Assembly: GCF_004403945.1 (NCBI RefSeq)
Contig: NZ_SOHM01000015.1
Location: 124,001-188,000 of the forward strand
Direction of reading: 5' to 3'
Length of the DNA stretch: 64,000 nucleotides
Origin: Cryobacterium lactosi
GTDB taxonomy: Bacteria > Actinomycetota > Actinomycetes > Actinomycetales > Microbacteriaceae
Part shown: piece by piece, positions 17,973 to 26,673 of the stretch
How the letters are laid out: every line of letters begins with the position of its first letter
Position numbering within the stretch: position 1 is the stretch's first letter
The notes under the pieces: generated by a model
Told to the model about the DNA's origin: nothing
What the model saw: the letters and a program-made list of their open reading frames with translations, nothing else
Database searches by the model: none
Translations under genes and position numbers: made by a program

Positions 17973-19601
17973 ATGGCTTTTGAACCCACCAGGCGTCGCC
18001 GCGCCGTCGGCGTCACCGCCGGTCTCGCCGCCGCGGCACTCGTTCTCGCCGGCTGCTCAGGCACCCCGGCCGAGGATGCCGGCAGCGCCCCGCTCACGAT
18101 CGGCACCACCGACAAGGTCACCACGCTCGACCCCGCCGGCTCGTACGACAACGGATCCTTCGCCGTACAGAACCAGGTCTTCCCGTTCCTCATGAACACC
18201 CCGTACGGCAGCCCCGACGTGGAGCCTGACATCGCGGAGTCCGCCGAGTTCACCGCGCCGACGCAGTACACGGTCACCCTCAAGCCCGACCTGGTTTGGG
18301 CCAACGGCAACGACCTGACCTCCTCAGACGTCAAGTTCTCCTTCGACCGCCAGCTGGCCATCGCCGCCGACAACGGTCCCTCCTCGCTGCTCTACAACCT
18401 GGAGAGCGTCGACACCCCCGACGACACCACTGTCGTGTTCAACCTGATCGCCCCAGACGACCAGATCTTCCCGCAGATCCTGTCCAGCCCCGCCGGTCCG
18501 ATCGTCGACGAGGAATCCTTCTCGGCAACCGAACTCACCAGCGACGACGACATCGTCGAGGCAAACGCCTTCGCCGGTCAGTACGTGATCACGAGCTACG
18601 ACTTCAACAACCTCATCGGCTACAAGGCCAACCCGGACTACGCAGGCCTGCTCGGACCGGCGAAGACCGACGTCGTGAACGTGAAGTACTTCGCCGATTC
18701 CTCCAACCTCAAGCTCGAGGTTCAGGAGGGCGGCATCGATGTGGCCTTCCGCAGCCTGTCGGCAACAGACATCGAAGACCTCCGCGGCAACGACAACGTC
18801 CAGGTCGTCGACGGACCCGGCGGCGAGATCCGCTACATCACCTTCAACTTCGACACCCAGCCGTTCGGCGCAACGACCGCAGACGCCGACCCGGCCAAGT
18901 CCCTCGCCGTGCGCCAGGCCGTTGCCGACCTCGTCGACCGCGAAGAGCTCGCCGACCAGGTGTACAAGGGCACCTACACCCCGCTGTACTCCTACGTCCC
19001 GGCCGGTCTGACCGGTGCGACCGAGTCCCTCAAGGGCCTCTACGGCGACGGCAACGGCGCTCCGGATGTCGACAAGGCCACGGCGACCCTCACCGCAGCC
19101 GGCATCACCGAACCCGTCGAGCTGAACCTGCAGTACAGCAACGACCACTACGGTCCCTCCTCAGGTGACGAGTACGCGTTGATCAAGGACCAGCTCGAGT
19201 CAAGCGGACTCTTCACGGTGAACCTGCAGACCACCGAGTGGGTGCAGTACTCCAAGGACCGCTCCAGCGACGTGTACCCCGCCTACCAGCTCGGCTGGTT
19301 CCCGGACTACTCCGACGCCGACAACTACCTGACCCCGTTCTTCCTCACGGAGAACTTCCTCAAGAACCACTACGAGGACCAGGAAGTCAACGACCTGATC
19401 CTCCAGCAGGCCGTGACCGTCGATCCCGACGCCCGCACCGCGCTGATCGAGGAGATCCAGGACAAGGTCGCAGCCCAGCTGTCGACCGTGCCCCTGCTGC
19501 AGGGCGCCCAGGTCGCCGTGACCGGTACAACGGTCACCGGTGCCAGCGACACGCTCGACGCGTCGTTCAAGTTCCGGTACGCGGCCCTCGCCAAGGGCTA
19601 G
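17973..19601 (+). CDS. Oligopeptide/dipeptide-type ABC transporter substrate-binding lipoprotein
   Basis: 542 residues, SBP_bac_5 family. A short basic N-terminus, hydrophobic stretch and lipobox LVLAGC with lipidated Cys28 make it a membrane-anchored lipoprotein. The mature part has the family signature region (YTVTLKPDLVWANGNDLTSSDVKFSF in two parts, near residues 88-115). Ligands of this family include peptides, nickel and opines, and are not predictable here. ATG 17973 is nine bases after GAGGAAGAGG. It is the first gene of an importer operon. A terminator hairpin follows, which would keep this gene expressed above the permease genes. The 180-base upstream region contains the dnaG tandem repeat and no clear promoter. 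Confidence 0.93.
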   Translation: MAFEPTRRRRAVGVTAGLAAAALVLAGCSGTPAEDAGSAPLTIGTTDKVTTLDPAGSYDNGSFAVQNQVFPFLMNTPYGSPDVEPDIAESAEFTAPTQYTVTLKPDLVWANGNDLTSSDVKFSFDRQLAIAADNGPSSLLYNLESVDTPDDTTVVFNLIAPDDQIFPQILSSPAGPIVDEESFSATELTSDDDIVEANAFAGQYVITSYDFNNLIGYKANPDYAGLLGPAKTDVVNVKYFADSSNLKLEVQEGGIDVAFRSLSATDIEDLRGNDNVQVVDGPGGEIRYITFNFDTQPFGATTADADPAKSLAVRQAVADLVDREELADQVYKGTYTPLYSYVPAGLTGATESLKGLYGDGNGAPDVDKATATLTAAGITEPVELNLQYSNDHYGPSSGDEYALIKDQLESSGLFTVNLQTTEWVQYSKDRSSDVYPAYQLGWFPDYSDADNYLTPFFLTENFLKNHYEDQEVNDLILQQAVTVDPDARTALIEEIQDKVAAQLSTVPLLQGAQVAVTGTTVTGASDTLDASFKFRYAALAKG

Positions 19602-19626
19602 GCTCACAGGTTTCACCTAGCTAGAT

Positions 19627-19666
19627 GACGGGAGCGTTCAGGCGAGACTCGCTGAGCGCTCCCGTC
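19627..19666 (+). terminator. Intra-operon terminator after the substrate-binding protein gene
   Basis: Perfect 10-bp stem GACGGGAGCG (19627-19636) / CGCTCCCGTC (19657-19666) followed by TTTCGTTTT. It lies between the binding-protein gene and the first permease gene, where partial termination would give excess binding protein. Confidence 0.8.
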
Positions 19667-19692
19667 TTTCGTTTTGCACGAGTGAGGTAGGA

Positions 19693-20796
19693 ATGACGAC
19701 TGTAGCGACCACACCAGCGGCACCGGCGGCCGGGAGGCCACCCGCCACGACGGCACCGAAGAAAAAGCAGGCCGGCGGCGGAATCGTCCGCTACATCGTG
19801 ATCCGCTTCCTGCTGATCTTCCCCACCATCTTCATCCTGGTCTCCATGGTGTTCTGGTTGATGCGCACGACGGGTGACCCGATCACGGCAGCCCTCGGCG
19901 GCCGGCTGAGCGCCGACCAGCTCGCCGAACGGGTGGCCGCGGCCGGATACGACCGGCCCATCCTGGTGCAGTACGTCGAGTACCTCGGCCAGATCTTCAC
20001 CGGCAACTTCGGCACCACCATCAGCACCAACCGGCCGGTGTCCGAGGTGCTCATCACCTACGGCGCCGCCACGGCCGAACTGGCCTTCTACTCCCTGCTG
20101 GTGGCGTTCATCGTCGGGATCCCGCTGGGCATGGTCGCCGCCTATTGGCGGGACAAGTCGCCGGACGCATCGCTGCGCATCTTCGCCATCCTCTGCTATG
20201 CCACCCCGGTGTTCTTCTCCGGCCTGCTGTTCAAGCTCATCTTCGCCGTCTGGCTGAAGGTCCTGCCCGTCGCCGGCCGGGCATCGACGAGCTCGGAGCT
20301 GCAGATGCAGCTCCTGCCGGGCAAGACCGGTTTCTACACGATCGACGCCATCCAGACCGGCAATCCGGCGGTCCTGGCCGACGTGCTCACCCACGCCGTG
20401 CTCCCGGCCGTGGCCCTGGGGCTGCTGACCGCCGGCGTCTTCCTGCGCCTGGTCCGCACCAACGTGATCGGCACTCTGGGAACCGACTACGTCGACGCGG
20501 CCAGGTCCCGTGGCGTCAGCGAGTTCCGGCTCGTGCGAAAGCACGCCTACCGGCCGGCGCTGATCCCGATCATCACGGTGATCGGTCTGCAGATCGCCCT
20601 GCTCCTCGGCGGCGCGGTCCTGACCGAGACCACCTTCGAGTGGAAGGGCCTGGGCTTCATGCTCTCCCAATTCCTCCAGGCCCGTGACTTCGTGGCCGTG
20701 CAGGGCATCGTGGCCCTGCTGGCGGTCATCGTCGCCCTGTCCAACTTCATCGTGGATATCATCGCCGCGCTGATCGACCCGAGAGTGCGGTACTGA
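19693..20796 (+). CDS. ABC transporter permease (DppB/OppB type)
   Basis: 367 residues. A Lys/Pro/Ala-rich cytoplasmic N-terminus of about 30 residues is followed by a first helix (YIVIRFLLIFPTIFILVSMV) and the binding-protein-dependent transport permease domain. The EAA loop is at about residues 268-285 (DAARSRGVSEFRLVRKHAY), which contacts the ATPase. Six membrane segments expected. It pairs with the next gene, only one base away. The N-terminal extension is longer than in most DppB homologues. Confidence 0.93.
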   Translation: MTTVATTPAAPAAGRPPATTAPKKKQAGGGIVRYIVIRFLLIFPTIFILVSMVFWLMRTTGDPITAALGGRLSADQLAERVAAAGYDRPILVQYVEYLGQIFTGNFGTTISTNRPVSEVLITYGAATAELAFYSLLVAFIVGIPLGMVAAYWRDKSPDASLRIFAILCYATPVFFSGLLFKLIFAVWLKVLPVAGRASTSSELQMQLLPGKTGFYTIDAIQTGNPAVLADVLTHAVLPAVALGLLTAGVFLRLVRTNVIGTLGTDYVDAARSRGVSEFRLVRKHAYRPALIPIITVIGLQIALLLGGAVLTETTFEWKGLGFMLSQFLQARDFVAVQGIVALLAVIVALSNFIVDIIAALIDPRVRY

Positions 20797-20797
20797 C

Positions 20798-21859
20798 ATG
20801 TCCCGGATCGATTCCCGCGGGCCCAGCCGCCTCGCCCGCCTGCCCATCGTCCACCAGCTGCACCAGAGCGTCGGCCTGCAACGCGGCATGCTCGTGGCCG
20901 GGCTGGTCATCACCACCCTGTTCGTGCTCACCGCCATCCTGGCGCCCCTGGTCGCACCGTACGGCTACAGCCAGCTGCGCGGCCCCGACGGTGTCTTCGG
21001 CGCCCAGCAGCCGCCGAGCGGCACGCACCTGTTCGGTACCACCGTCGGCGGCTACGACGTGCTCTCCCGCGTGCTCTGGGGCGCCCAGACGGCGCTTTTC
21101 GTGATCGTGGTCGCCGTGCTGCTGTCGATCTTCGCCGGCGTGTTCCTCGGCCTGGTGTCCGGATACTTCGGCGGCTGGCTCGACAGGGTCCTGGTGGTCG
21201 TCTGCGACGCCGTCTACGCGTTCCCGTCGCTGCTGCTGGCCATCGTGATGTCCATCGTGATCTCCGGCGGCAAGTCCGACCTCGTCGGCGGCGTCATGGC
21301 GGCGGCCATCTCGATCACCGTGGTGTTCATCCCACAATACTTCCGGGTCATCCGTGCCGAGACGGTGCGGATCAAGTCCGAGGCCTTCGTCGAATCCGCG
21401 CGGGTCCTCGGCGCCGGCAACATCCGGATCATGCTCAGACACGTTCTGCGCAACGCCACCCGCACGCTGCCGCTGATCTTCACCCTCAACGCCTCGGAGG
21501 CCATCCTCACCCTGGCCGGCCTCGGCTTCCTCGGCTTCGGCATCGAACCGACCGCCGCTTCCGAGTGGGGCTTCGACCTCAACAAGGCGATCTCCGATGT
21601 GTCCAGCGGAATCTGGTGGACCTCGCTGTACCCCGGCCTGGCGATCGTGCTGGTCGTGATGGGCATCACCCTGGTCGGGGAGAGCCTGAACGACCTGGCC
21701 GACCCCCGCTTGCGCGGCCGCCGCGCGATCGGTGCCTCCGCCGGTCTGGTCGCCGAGACCTCCGTGGTGCCCGGCGGCACCCTGACCGCCGGCCCCGGCG
21801 GTCTGGACGGCCTCGAGAGGGCCCCCATCAACCCGAACGACGGCGAGGCCACCTCATGA
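20798..21859 (+). CDS. ABC transporter permease (DppC/OppC type)
   Basis: 353 residues. Cytoplasmic N-terminus with the OppC_N-type first helix (GLVITTLFVLTAILAPLVAPY), then the permease domain with the EAA loop ESARVLGAGNIRIMLRHVL at about residues 195-213. A 45-residue Gly/Pro-rich cytoplasmic tail follows the last helix. The stop overlaps the ATPase start (ATGA). Forms the second half of the importer channel. Confidence 0.93.
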   Translation: MSRIDSRGPSRLARLPIVHQLHQSVGLQRGMLVAGLVITTLFVLTAILAPLVAPYGYSQLRGPDGVFGAQQPPSGTHLFGTTVGGYDVLSRVLWGAQTALFVIVVAVLLSIFAGVFLGLVSGYFGGWLDRVLVVVCDAVYAFPSLLLAIVMSIVISGGKSDLVGGVMAAAISITVVFIPQYFRVIRAETVRIKSEAFVESARVLGAGNIRIMLRHVLRNATRTLPLIFTLNASEAILTLAGLGFLGFGIEPTAASEWGFDLNKAISDVSSGIWWTSLYPGLAIVLVVMGITLVGESLNDLADPRLRGRRAIGASAGLVAETSVVPGGTLTAGPGGLDGLERAPINPNDGEATS

Positions 21860-23571
21860 GCGATTCCCGCACCGCACGCTCCGAGCAGACCGTGCTCAGG
21901 ATCAACGACCTCGGCGTGTCATTCTCGACCGATGCCGGCGCCGTGCGTGCCGTCGACGGGGTGAGCCTCAGCGTGCGCCGCGGCGAGGTTCTCGCCATCG
22001 TCGGCGAGAGCGGAAGCGGCAAGACCGTCACGGCCAAGACCATCCTCGGCCTGCTGCCGGAGACGGCGATGTCAGAGGGGGCGGTGATCCTGACCAGTCG
22101 GGACGGGTCCAGCGAGAACAACGTCATAGCGCTCAGCCGACAACGCCTGCGGCAGGTGCGCGGCACCGACGTGTCGATGGTGTTCCAGGAGCCGTCCACG
22201 GCTCTGAACCCTGTCTACACCGTGGGCTGGCAGATCATGGAGGGCATCAGGGCGCACGGCGCCGTGAGCCGGGCCGACGCCAAGAAGAAGGCCATCGAGG
22301 TCCTCGGCCGGGTCGGCATTCCCGACCCGGAGGTCCGGGTGAACTACTATCCGCACCAATTCTCCGGCGGCCAGAAGCAGCGGGTGGTGATCGCGATGGC
22401 CCTGGTGCTCGAACCCGGTCTCATCGTCGCTGACGAGCCCACAACGGCTCTTGACGTCACGGTGCAGGCGGAGATCCTCGACCTGCTCCGCCGCTGCCGG
22501 GACGAATTCGGCACCGCGATCGTCCTGATCACCCACAACATGGGTGTCGTGGCCGACCTCGCCGACAGGGTCGCGGTGATGTACCAGGGCAAGGTCGTCG
22601 AGGAAGCCGACGCGCAGACGCTGTTCACCTCGCCCCAGGATCCCTACACCCAGAGGTTGCTCGCCGCTGTGCCCTACGTCGGCCAGGGCGTCATCCGCGC
22701 CGCCGAGCGCGCTGAGGCCCGCGCCCCCGAGTGGGCAGCCCAAACCCCCGTCGTCGTCGCGGACAACCTGCGAATCCAGTACCCCGGCCGGCTCGGCCGC
22801 CCGGGCTTCGTGGCCGTGGACGGCGTGAGCTTCTCGATCCGTCCCGGTGAGGTGCTCGGGCTGGTGGGGGAGAGCGGCTCGGGCAAGACCACCATCGGCC
22901 GGGCCATCGCCGGACTCACCCGGGTCACCGACGGCTCGTTGAGCGTGCTCGGCCACGAGATGAACGGGTTCAAGGAACGCCGGTTCAAACACCTGCGCAG
23001 CGACATCGGCTTCGTCTTCCAGGACCCGGCGTCCAGCTTCAACCCGCTGCTCACCATCGCGGACTGCGTCGCGGAGCCCCTCGTGGTGCACGGGCGCGCC
23101 TCCAGCCCCCGCGCCGCGCGAGCGCGCGTCGACGAACTGCTTGAGGCCGTCCAACTGCCGCGGGCCTTCGGCGACAGATTCCCGCACGAGCTCAGCGGCG
23201 GCCAACGGCAGCGAGCCAGCCTGGCCAGGGCCCTTGCACTGGAGCCGGCGCTCTTGATCGCTGACGAACCCACCTCAGCCCTCGACGTGTCTGTGCAGGC
23301 GAGGGTGCTGGAACTCTTCGCGGAACTGCAAGCCGAATTCGGCTTCGCCGCCCTGTTCATCAGCCATGACCTCGCCGTCGTCGACATCCTCGCCGACCGG
23401 ATCGCCGTGCTCTATCACGGCCACCTGGTGGAGGAAGGAACCGGCGCTGAAGTGCTCGGCGCCCCGCGCGATCCGTACACCCAACGCCTCCTCGCGTCCC
23501 TGCCTGTGCCCGATCCGGCCGCACAGGCCAAGCGCAGGGAAGAACTCCGGCGGTTACGTGCGGTCGGTTGA
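21856..23571 (+). CDS. Dual ABC ATPase (DppD-DppF fusion) of the importer
   Basis: 571 residues with two complete nucleotide-binding domains. First: Walker A GESGSGKTV (about 48-56), signature FSGGQKQRV, Walker B LIVADEPTTALD. Second: Walker A GESGSGKTT (about 338-346), signature LSGGQRQRA, Walker B LLIADEPTSALD. Each half ends with the DPYTQRLLA element of oligopeptide transporter ATPases. The start at ATG 21856 overlaps the upstream stop; the longer open frame from 21565 lies inside the permease gene. This one protein could energise the importer by itself. Confidence 0.93.
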   Translation: MSDSRTARSEQTVLRINDLGVSFSTDAGAVRAVDGVSLSVRRGEVLAIVGESGSGKTVTAKTILGLLPETAMSEGAVILTSRDGSSENNVIALSRQRLRQVRGTDVSMVFQEPSTALNPVYTVGWQIMEGIRAHGAVSRADAKKKAIEVLGRVGIPDPEVRVNYYPHQFSGGQKQRVVIAMALVLEPGLIVADEPTTALDVTVQAEILDLLRRCRDEFGTAIVLITHNMGVVADLADRVAVMYQGKVVEEADAQTLFTSPQDPYTQRLLAAVPYVGQGVIRAAERAEARAPEWAAQTPVVVADNLRIQYPGRLGRPGFVAVDGVSFSIRPGEVLGLVGESGSGKTTIGRAIAGLTRVTDGSLSVLGHEMNGFKERRFKHLRSDIGFVFQDPASSFNPLLTIADCVAEPLVVHGRASSPRAARARVDELLEAVQLPRAFGDRFPHELSGGQRQRASLARALALEPALLIADEPTSALDVSVQARVLELFAELQAEFGFAALFISHDLAVVDILADRIAVLYHGHLVEEGTGAEVLGAPRDPYTQRLLASLPVPDPAAQAKRREELRRLRAVG

Positions 23572-23613
23572 CCGAAGAGGACTCTGAGGGCTGCGTGCGG
23601 CAGTATTGAGAGC

Positions 23614-24525
23614 ATGAGACGCGTCGAAGCAGATCCGTATCCGATCGTTGCCAGCGACCTGACCGTCGAATACGCGGCCCATGGCGCCAGTTCCGCCTTC
23701 GTGGCGCTGCGCGGATTGACGCTGACCCTGCGCAGGGGAGAGGTCCTCGGGCTGTTGGGCGAGAGCGGGTCGGGAAAAAGCACGATCGCCCGGGTGCTGT
23801 CCGGTGCAGACTCCGGACCCGGCCACGGCGAGGTACACGCGCAGATCACGGGTGGCGAGGCAACCGTGCTGGGCTACCGGCTGCGGCGCATCGGTCGCCG
23901 CAAGCTGGCCAGGCTCACGTTCGGGGTCGGGATGCTCGCGCAAGATGCCGCGAGCACGCTCCCCGCCAGTCTCACCGTGGCCGACATCGTTGCCGAACCC
24001 GTTCTCGAACGCGACAGGCACTACGACACGGCCAAACTCGAGACCCTCGTCGCGACCATGATCGACGCCGTCCGCCTGCCGCTGTCGGTGCTCGGCAGCT
24101 ACCCGTACGAACTGAGCAGCGGTCAACGCCAGCGCGTCGCGCTGGCCAAGGCGCTGGTCTTCGGGCCGTCGCTGCTCATCGCCGACGAACCCACCGCGGG
24201 CGTGGATGCCCTGGTGCGCGACGACGTCATCGACCTCATCGGCGAACTCCAACGTGAACGCGCATTCTCCGCGGTGCTGATCAGCAACGATCTCAGCGTG
24301 CTCCGGCGGGTCGCCGACCGCATCGGGGTCATGCACCAGGGAGTCCTGGTGGGTCTGGGCACGATCGACGAGGTATTCGACAACCCGTGGCATCCGTATG
24401 TGGTCGAACTCGCCTCTGCGCTCACCCTGGGCACCCAGACGACGCAGGCGCCGGGCGGCGTCACCCTCCCGGAGTCATCCGGCGCGCAGACGAACCTGAA
24501 CGACGACCGGAGTGCAGAGTCATGA
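23614..24525 (+). CDS. Additional single-domain ABC ATPase in the importer operon
   Basis: 303 residues with Walker A GESGSGKST (about 48-56), a signature written LSSGQRQRV, Walker B LLIADEPTAGVD, and an oligopeptide-type C-terminus (NPWHPYVVELASAL). The preceding gene already supplies two nucleotide-binding domains, so a third is surplus for one importer. It may replace one half, serve another permease or be regulatory. It has a 42-base gap upstream with TATTGA four bases before the ATG, so it may have its own promoter. Its stop overlaps the next gene (ATGA). Confidence 0.88.
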   Translation: MRRVEADPYPIVASDLTVEYAAHGASSAFVALRGLTLTLRRGEVLGLLGESGSGKSTIARVLSGADSGPGHGEVHAQITGGEATVLGYRLRRIGRRKLARLTFGVGMLAQDAASTLPASLTVADIVAEPVLERDRHYDTAKLETLVATMIDAVRLPLSVLGSYPYELSSGQRQRVALAKALVFGPSLLIADEPTAGVDALVRDDVIDLIGELQRERAFSAVLISNDLSVLRRVADRIGVMHQGVLVGLGTIDEVFDNPWHPYVVELASALTLGTQTTQAPGGVTLPESSGAQTNLNDDRSAES

Positions 24526-25511
24526 CCGGCCAGCACCGGGCTGTGGTCCAGGATGAACCGGTGCGGACCGGCGCCTGGCGACCGGAGCCCGGCGCCGTGG
24601 CCATCCTGCCCACCGAGAACGCCCTCTTCGCCGAGGCCGTCCGAGCGGGCGGGGGAGCCGTCGCACCGCTGTCAGCGGAGACCCGGGGGCTGATCTGGCT
24701 CTCCTACACCCGGGCGGCCGAGCTCGAGAACATCCTGGCGGAGAACCCCCAACTCGGCTGGGTCCAGTTGCCCTGGGCCGGCGTCGACGCCTTCGCGTCG
24801 ATTCTGGCGCGGCATCGGCGGGACGACCTGCTCGTGACCAGCGCCAAAGGGGCCTACGCCCAACCCGTGGCCGAACACGCTCTGGCCCTGATCCTCGCGT
24901 CGCTGCGGGTGCTGCCGCAACGAGCCAGGGCGCGGTCCTGGAATGCGGAGCCGGCAGGGGTGTCGCTCTACGGCCGCACGGTGCTGGTGATCGGGGCCGG
25001 CGGCATCGCCCGCGAACTGATCCGGCTGCTCGAACCGTTCGGCACCGACATCGTCGTGGTGCGCCGCAGCTCGGAGCCGGTGCCGGGCGCCGCCCGGACG
25101 GTGCCCGTGGCTCAGTTGGACGCCGAACTGGGACAGGCCGACGTGGTGGTAGTCGCCGCCGCCCTGACCGGGGAGACCCGGCACCTGATCGGTGCCGCCC
25201 AGATCGCCCTGATGGCTCCGACGGCCCACCTGGTCAACATTGCCAGGGGCCCGCTGATCGACACCGACGCGCTCGTGAACGCCTTGGCCGCCGGCACGAT
25301 CGCGGGAGCGGCGATCGACGTCACCGACCCTGAGCCGCTGCCGGACGGGCATCCCCTGTGGAGCGAGCCTCGGTGCTTGATCACCCCGCATATGGCCGAC
25401 ACGCCCGAGATGACCGCGCCGCTACTCGCCGAGCGAATTCGGCTCAATGTGGCGGCTTTACTGGGAAGCAGGCCCTTCGTCGGGGTCGTCGACCCCGTTG
25501 CGGGGTACTGA
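24522..25511 (+). CDS. D-isomer-specific 2-hydroxyacid dehydrogenase
   Basis: 329 residues. An NAD(P)-binding domain with GAGGIAREL (about residues 159-167) is inserted in a catalytic domain. The family's catalytic residues are present: Arg in NIARGPLID, Glu in DVTDPEPLP and His in ITPHMAD. The substrate is unknown; homologues act on glyoxylate, hydroxypyruvate, phosphoglycerate or amino-acid-derived 2-oxoacids. The start overlaps the preceding ATPase stop, so it is the last gene of the importer operon, which hints that the imported compound or its breakdown yields a 2-oxo/2-hydroxy acid (inference). Confidence 0.88.
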   Translation: MTGQHRAVVQDEPVRTGAWRPEPGAVAILPTENALFAEAVRAGGGAVAPLSAETRGLIWLSYTRAAELENILAENPQLGWVQLPWAGVDAFASILARHRRDDLLVTSAKGAYAQPVAEHALALILASLRVLPQRARARSWNAEPAGVSLYGRTVLVIGAGGIARELIRLLEPFGTDIVVVRRSSEPVPGAARTVPVAQLDAELGQADVVVVAAALTGETRHLIGAAQIALMAPTAHLVNIARGPLIDTDALVNALAAGTIAGAAIDVTDPEPLPDGHPLWSEPRCLITPHMADTPEMTAPLLAERIRLNVAALLGSRPFVGVVDPVAGY

Positions 25512-25525
25512 GGCTGCCCCCGGAT

Positions 25526-25553
25526 TTGGTGCACGGCGAACTTTTGGTAAAGT
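25526..25553 (+). promoter_or_regulatory. Candidate tRNA-Asn promoter (TTGGTG-16-TAAAGT)
   Basis: TTGGTG at 25526-25531 and TAAAGT at 25548-25553 with a 16-base spacer, 43 bases before the tRNA. Confidence 0.5.
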
Positions 25554-25596
25554 AGCTACGCTGTTCAAGCGAAAGAAATTCTCGCTGAGCACGCTT

Positions 25597-25669
25597 TCCT
25601 CGATAGCTCAATTGGCAGAGCAGCGCACTGTTAATGCGCAGGTTCTTGGTTCGAGTCCAAGTCGGGGAG
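25597..25669 (+). tRNA. tRNA-Asn (GTT)
   Basis: 73 bases folding as a cloverleaf: acceptor TCCTCGA/TCGGGGA with one U-G pair, D-arm GCTC...GAGC, anticodon loop CTGTTAA with GTT at 25630-25632, and T-loop TTCGAGT. CCA is not encoded. Followed directly by a strong terminator. Confidence 0.96.
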
Positions 25670-25671
25670 CG

Positions 25672-25710
25672 AAAAGGCCACTAGGGGCTCCACCCCCGGT
25701 GGCCTTTTTT
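25672..25710 (+). terminator. Intrinsic terminator of tRNA-Asn
   Basis: Stem AAAAGGCCAC (25672-25681) / GTGGCCTTTT (25699-25708) with an inner GGGG/CCCC pairing and a run of six T, three bases after the tRNA. Confidence 0.9.
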
Positions 25711-25768
25711 GTGCCCGGGACCGGTCTCCGGCTCGGGGCGCCGGGCCGGGCCGCTAGTCTGATCCCGA

Positions 25769-26665
25769 ATGATGCGAAAGGTGGCGGTTGTGGTTCCCTG
25801 GCAGGTTCTCAGCGTCGTACTGGCCGTGCTGTCCGCGGCACTGCTCCTCCTCTGGTTGCTGGCCCTCGCGCGGCAGCGCCGACAGCGCTTCGACAGGTCT
25901 GCCGCCGAACGCGTGCGCATCGACCTCGAACTCTCCCTCGCCGAGCAGCACGGCCGCCTCGCGATCATCCGCGAGCTGCAGGACGTTGCCGTGTTGTCGC
26001 TGGCCCGCCTGATCACCAGGGCGGAGGGGGCCCGGTACACGGCCCAGAGCGACCCGTCCACAGCCGTCCGGGCGGCGACGGCACTGGTCGAGGACGGGCG
26101 GGTCACACTGGCCGACCTGCGCCGGGTACTGACCATCGCCAGGGAGGGCGAGTCGATCGCCACCATGGCGCCGGGCCTCCAGTCGGCCCGCAATCTCTTC
26201 GGTGTGATGCGCGATGCCGGCCTGGCCGTCAGTTTCTCCGAATCCGGTGACCGCTTCCCACTCAAGCCCGGGGCCGAACTTGCCATCTATCGCATCCTGC
26301 AGAGCGCGCTCGCGAATGCGCTCAAGCACGGCGGCGCCGGTACCGAGGCACGGGTATCGTTCACCTGGACCCAGGACGGCCTGCAGCTGCTGATCGACGA
26401 CGACGGCATCAGGGCTGCGGCCAAGAGGGACAGCGCCTCTGCCACGGATTTCGCCGCCAGGACCGCCTACACGATCGACGACGACCTCCGGGCTCTGAGC
26501 GAGAGCATCTCAGGCGCCGGGATCACTCAGATGCGCGAACGCGCCCAGCTCTTCGGCGGTATCTTCAACGCGGGAACGGTGCCGGGCGTCGGGTTCTCGG
26601 TCTCGGCCGTTTTCCCCTCACTGCGCTTCCACAACGGGGTGCACGGCGTCGATCTGTCCCGCTGA
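25769..26665 (+). CDS. Degenerate NarL-type histidine kinase lacking the phospho-acceptor His
   Basis: About 298 residues. One N-terminal membrane helix (about 11-34), then a dimerisation helix and an HATPase domain. The region that aligns with the HisKA_3 box of the kinase at 2327-4240 reads IIRELQDVAVLSLARL, with Gln71 (CAG at 25979-25981) where His is required. The neighbouring AEGARYT and the N box (IYRILQSALANALKHGG) and G boxes (LLIDDDG, GAGITQMRERAQLFGG) are kept. No response regulator is adjacent. It probably binds ATP but cannot autophosphorylate in the normal way, so a regulatory pseudokinase role is possible. The start is uncertain (ATG 25769, ATG 25772 or a nearby GTG after AAAGG). 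Confidence 0.8.
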   Translation: MMRKVAVVVPWQVLSVVLAVLSAALLLLWLLALARQRRQRFDRSAAERVRIDLELSLAEQHGRLAIIRELQDVAVLSLARLITRAEGARYTAQSDPSTAVRAATALVEDGRVTLADLRRVLTIAREGESIATMAPGLQSARNLFGVMRDAGLAVSFSESGDRFPLKPGAELAIYRILQSALANALKHGGAGTEARVSFTWTQDGLQLLIDDDGIRAAAKRDSASATDFAARTAYTIDDDLRALSESISGAGITQMRERAQLFGGIFNAGTVPGVGFSVSAVFPSLRFHNGVHGVDLSR

Positions 26666-26673
26666 ACCTGCGA

